Source: CAZBUK01 sp964495085 (GTDB taxonomy: Bacteria > Bacteroidota > Ignavibacteria > T3Sed10-11). Taken from it: DNA of 6,932 bases. The position numbers and the translations under genes were made by a program. Below, one piece after another: positions 6,692 to 6,932 of this stretch (the stretch's first letter is position 1; each line of letters opens with the position of its first letter). The stretch covers positions 1 through 6,932 of the forward strand of contig CAZBUK010000138.1 of assembly GCA_964495085.1 (NCBI GenBank), given 5' to 3'. The notes beneath the pieces are model-generated. The model saw only the letters and a list, made by a program, of their open reading frames with translations. It had not been told where the DNA came from and searched no databases.

Positions 6692-6820
6692 GATCAAAAT
6701 ATGAATTTTATTCAATCGAGAATTTCAGATTTCGAGCCTTGCATTTTGAATTTTTTCCCGAGTAGTGAGCATTTTGCGTATCATCGGTTATCAATATCTT
6801 TCAGGGTACATACGCGCACT

Positions 6821-6837
6821 CCGGTCTGACTGACCGG
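6821..6837 (-). other. Hairpin immediately after gmk
   Basis: CCGGTC (6821-6826) and GACCGG (6832-6837) form a perfect 6-bp GC-rich stem around a 5-base loop, starting 4 nt after the gmk stop codon. The minus-strand sequence after the stem reads AGTGCGCG with no U-tract. It may therefore be an atypical or rho-assisted terminator, or a 3'-end protecting stem, rather than a classical intrinsic terminator. Together with the candidate promoter at 6659-6691 it suggests a transcription break between gmk and rpoZ. Confidence 0.4.
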
Positions 6838-6841
6838 CCTC

Positions 6842-6932
6842 TCACCCTGCGACGGGAATACCGATCTCTTTCCTGACTATCGCATCGACCTCGTCGATCG
6901 CTGTCTGGAGGTTTTCATTGACGACCGAGAAT
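6842..6932 (-). CDS. gmk: Guanylate kinase, C-terminal fragment (gene runs off the window)
   Basis: The last 29 codons and a TGA stop (6844-6842) of a minus-strand gene are present; the rest lies beyond the right edge. The peptide begins FSVVNENLQTAIDEV and ends in a short Gly/Pro/Val tail. The VVNE.L..A..EV pattern is the usual end of guanylate kinase (the YDYVVVNDDLE..A..V. segment), where it forms the last strand and helix. Guanylate kinase phosphorylates GMP to GDP in the cytoplasm. The position directly upstream of rpoZ and coaBC is the expected one and strengthens a call that would be modest on sequence alone. The gene is partial only because the window ends. Confidence 0.75.
   Translation of the reverse strand, partial: FSVVNENLQTAIDEVDAIVRKEIGIPVAG

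Noticed and set aside
6725..6784. 19-codon minus-strand ORF between gmk and rpoZ
   Set aside because: It starts with ATG but has no well-placed Shine-Dalgarno sequence and lies in AT-rich spacer where such short frames arise by chance.
6776..6815. Inverted repeat GCGTAT / ATACGC in the gmk-rpoZ spacer
   Set aside because: The arms are only 6 bp with a 28-base loop, which is expected by chance at this scale.

Overview
This window is a housekeeping segment of a bacterial chromosome. Every supported gene lies on the minus strand, so transcription runs from the right edge to the left. In transcription order the genes are: the 3' end of gmk (guanylate kinase), rpoZ (RNA polymerase omega/Rpb6-type), coaBC (bifunctional coenzyme A enzyme), a family 4 uracil-DNA glycosylase, dnaB (replicative helicase), and a two-component pair made of an OmpR/PhoB-type response regulator and a membrane histidine kinase. 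I found no phage, transposon, CRISPR, toxin-antitoxin or defence genes, and no rRNA or tRNA.

Protein details point to the FCB superphylum (Bacteroidota, Chlorobi/Ignavibacteria or a related candidate phylum such as Marinimicrobia or KSB1). CoaBC carries Asp in its PAMD motif and Ser in its ASG motif, where the E. coli enzyme has Asn and Cys. Omega is a 103-residue Rpb6-like form containing a KRARQLN segment. This placement is inferred from remembered family patterns, not from a search.

Region by region. Positions 1-216 are non-coding: two copies of a ~25-bp imperfect palindromic repeat flank a small palindrome and a strong terminator-like hairpin oriented for a plus-strand transcript entering from the left. 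At 217-2367 lies the kinase/regulator pair, separated by 3 nt. Positions 2368-2578 form a 211-nt spacer with one small hairpin. dnaB occupies 2579-4018. The 144-nt spacer 4019-4162 holds a near-perfect 21-bp palindrome placed between candidate -35 and -10 elements for dnaB. The glycosylase (4163-4951), coaBC (5060-6274) and rpoZ (6318-6629) follow. Positions 6630-6841 form an AT-rich 212-nt spacer with a candidate rpoZ promoter and a hairpin just after gmk, whose last 29 codons are at 6842-6931.

rpoZ and coaBC are tightly spaced (43 nt) and probably co-transcribed. The cluster groups information-processing functions (nucleotide supply, transcription, DNA repair, replication) with CoA synthesis, then a signalling pair whose stimulus cannot be read from the sequence. 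The most interesting points are small-scale: the palindrome in the dnaB promoter spacer, the repeated palindromes at the left edge, and the clade-specific catalytic residues of CoaBC. I do not see an undescribed multi-gene system here.
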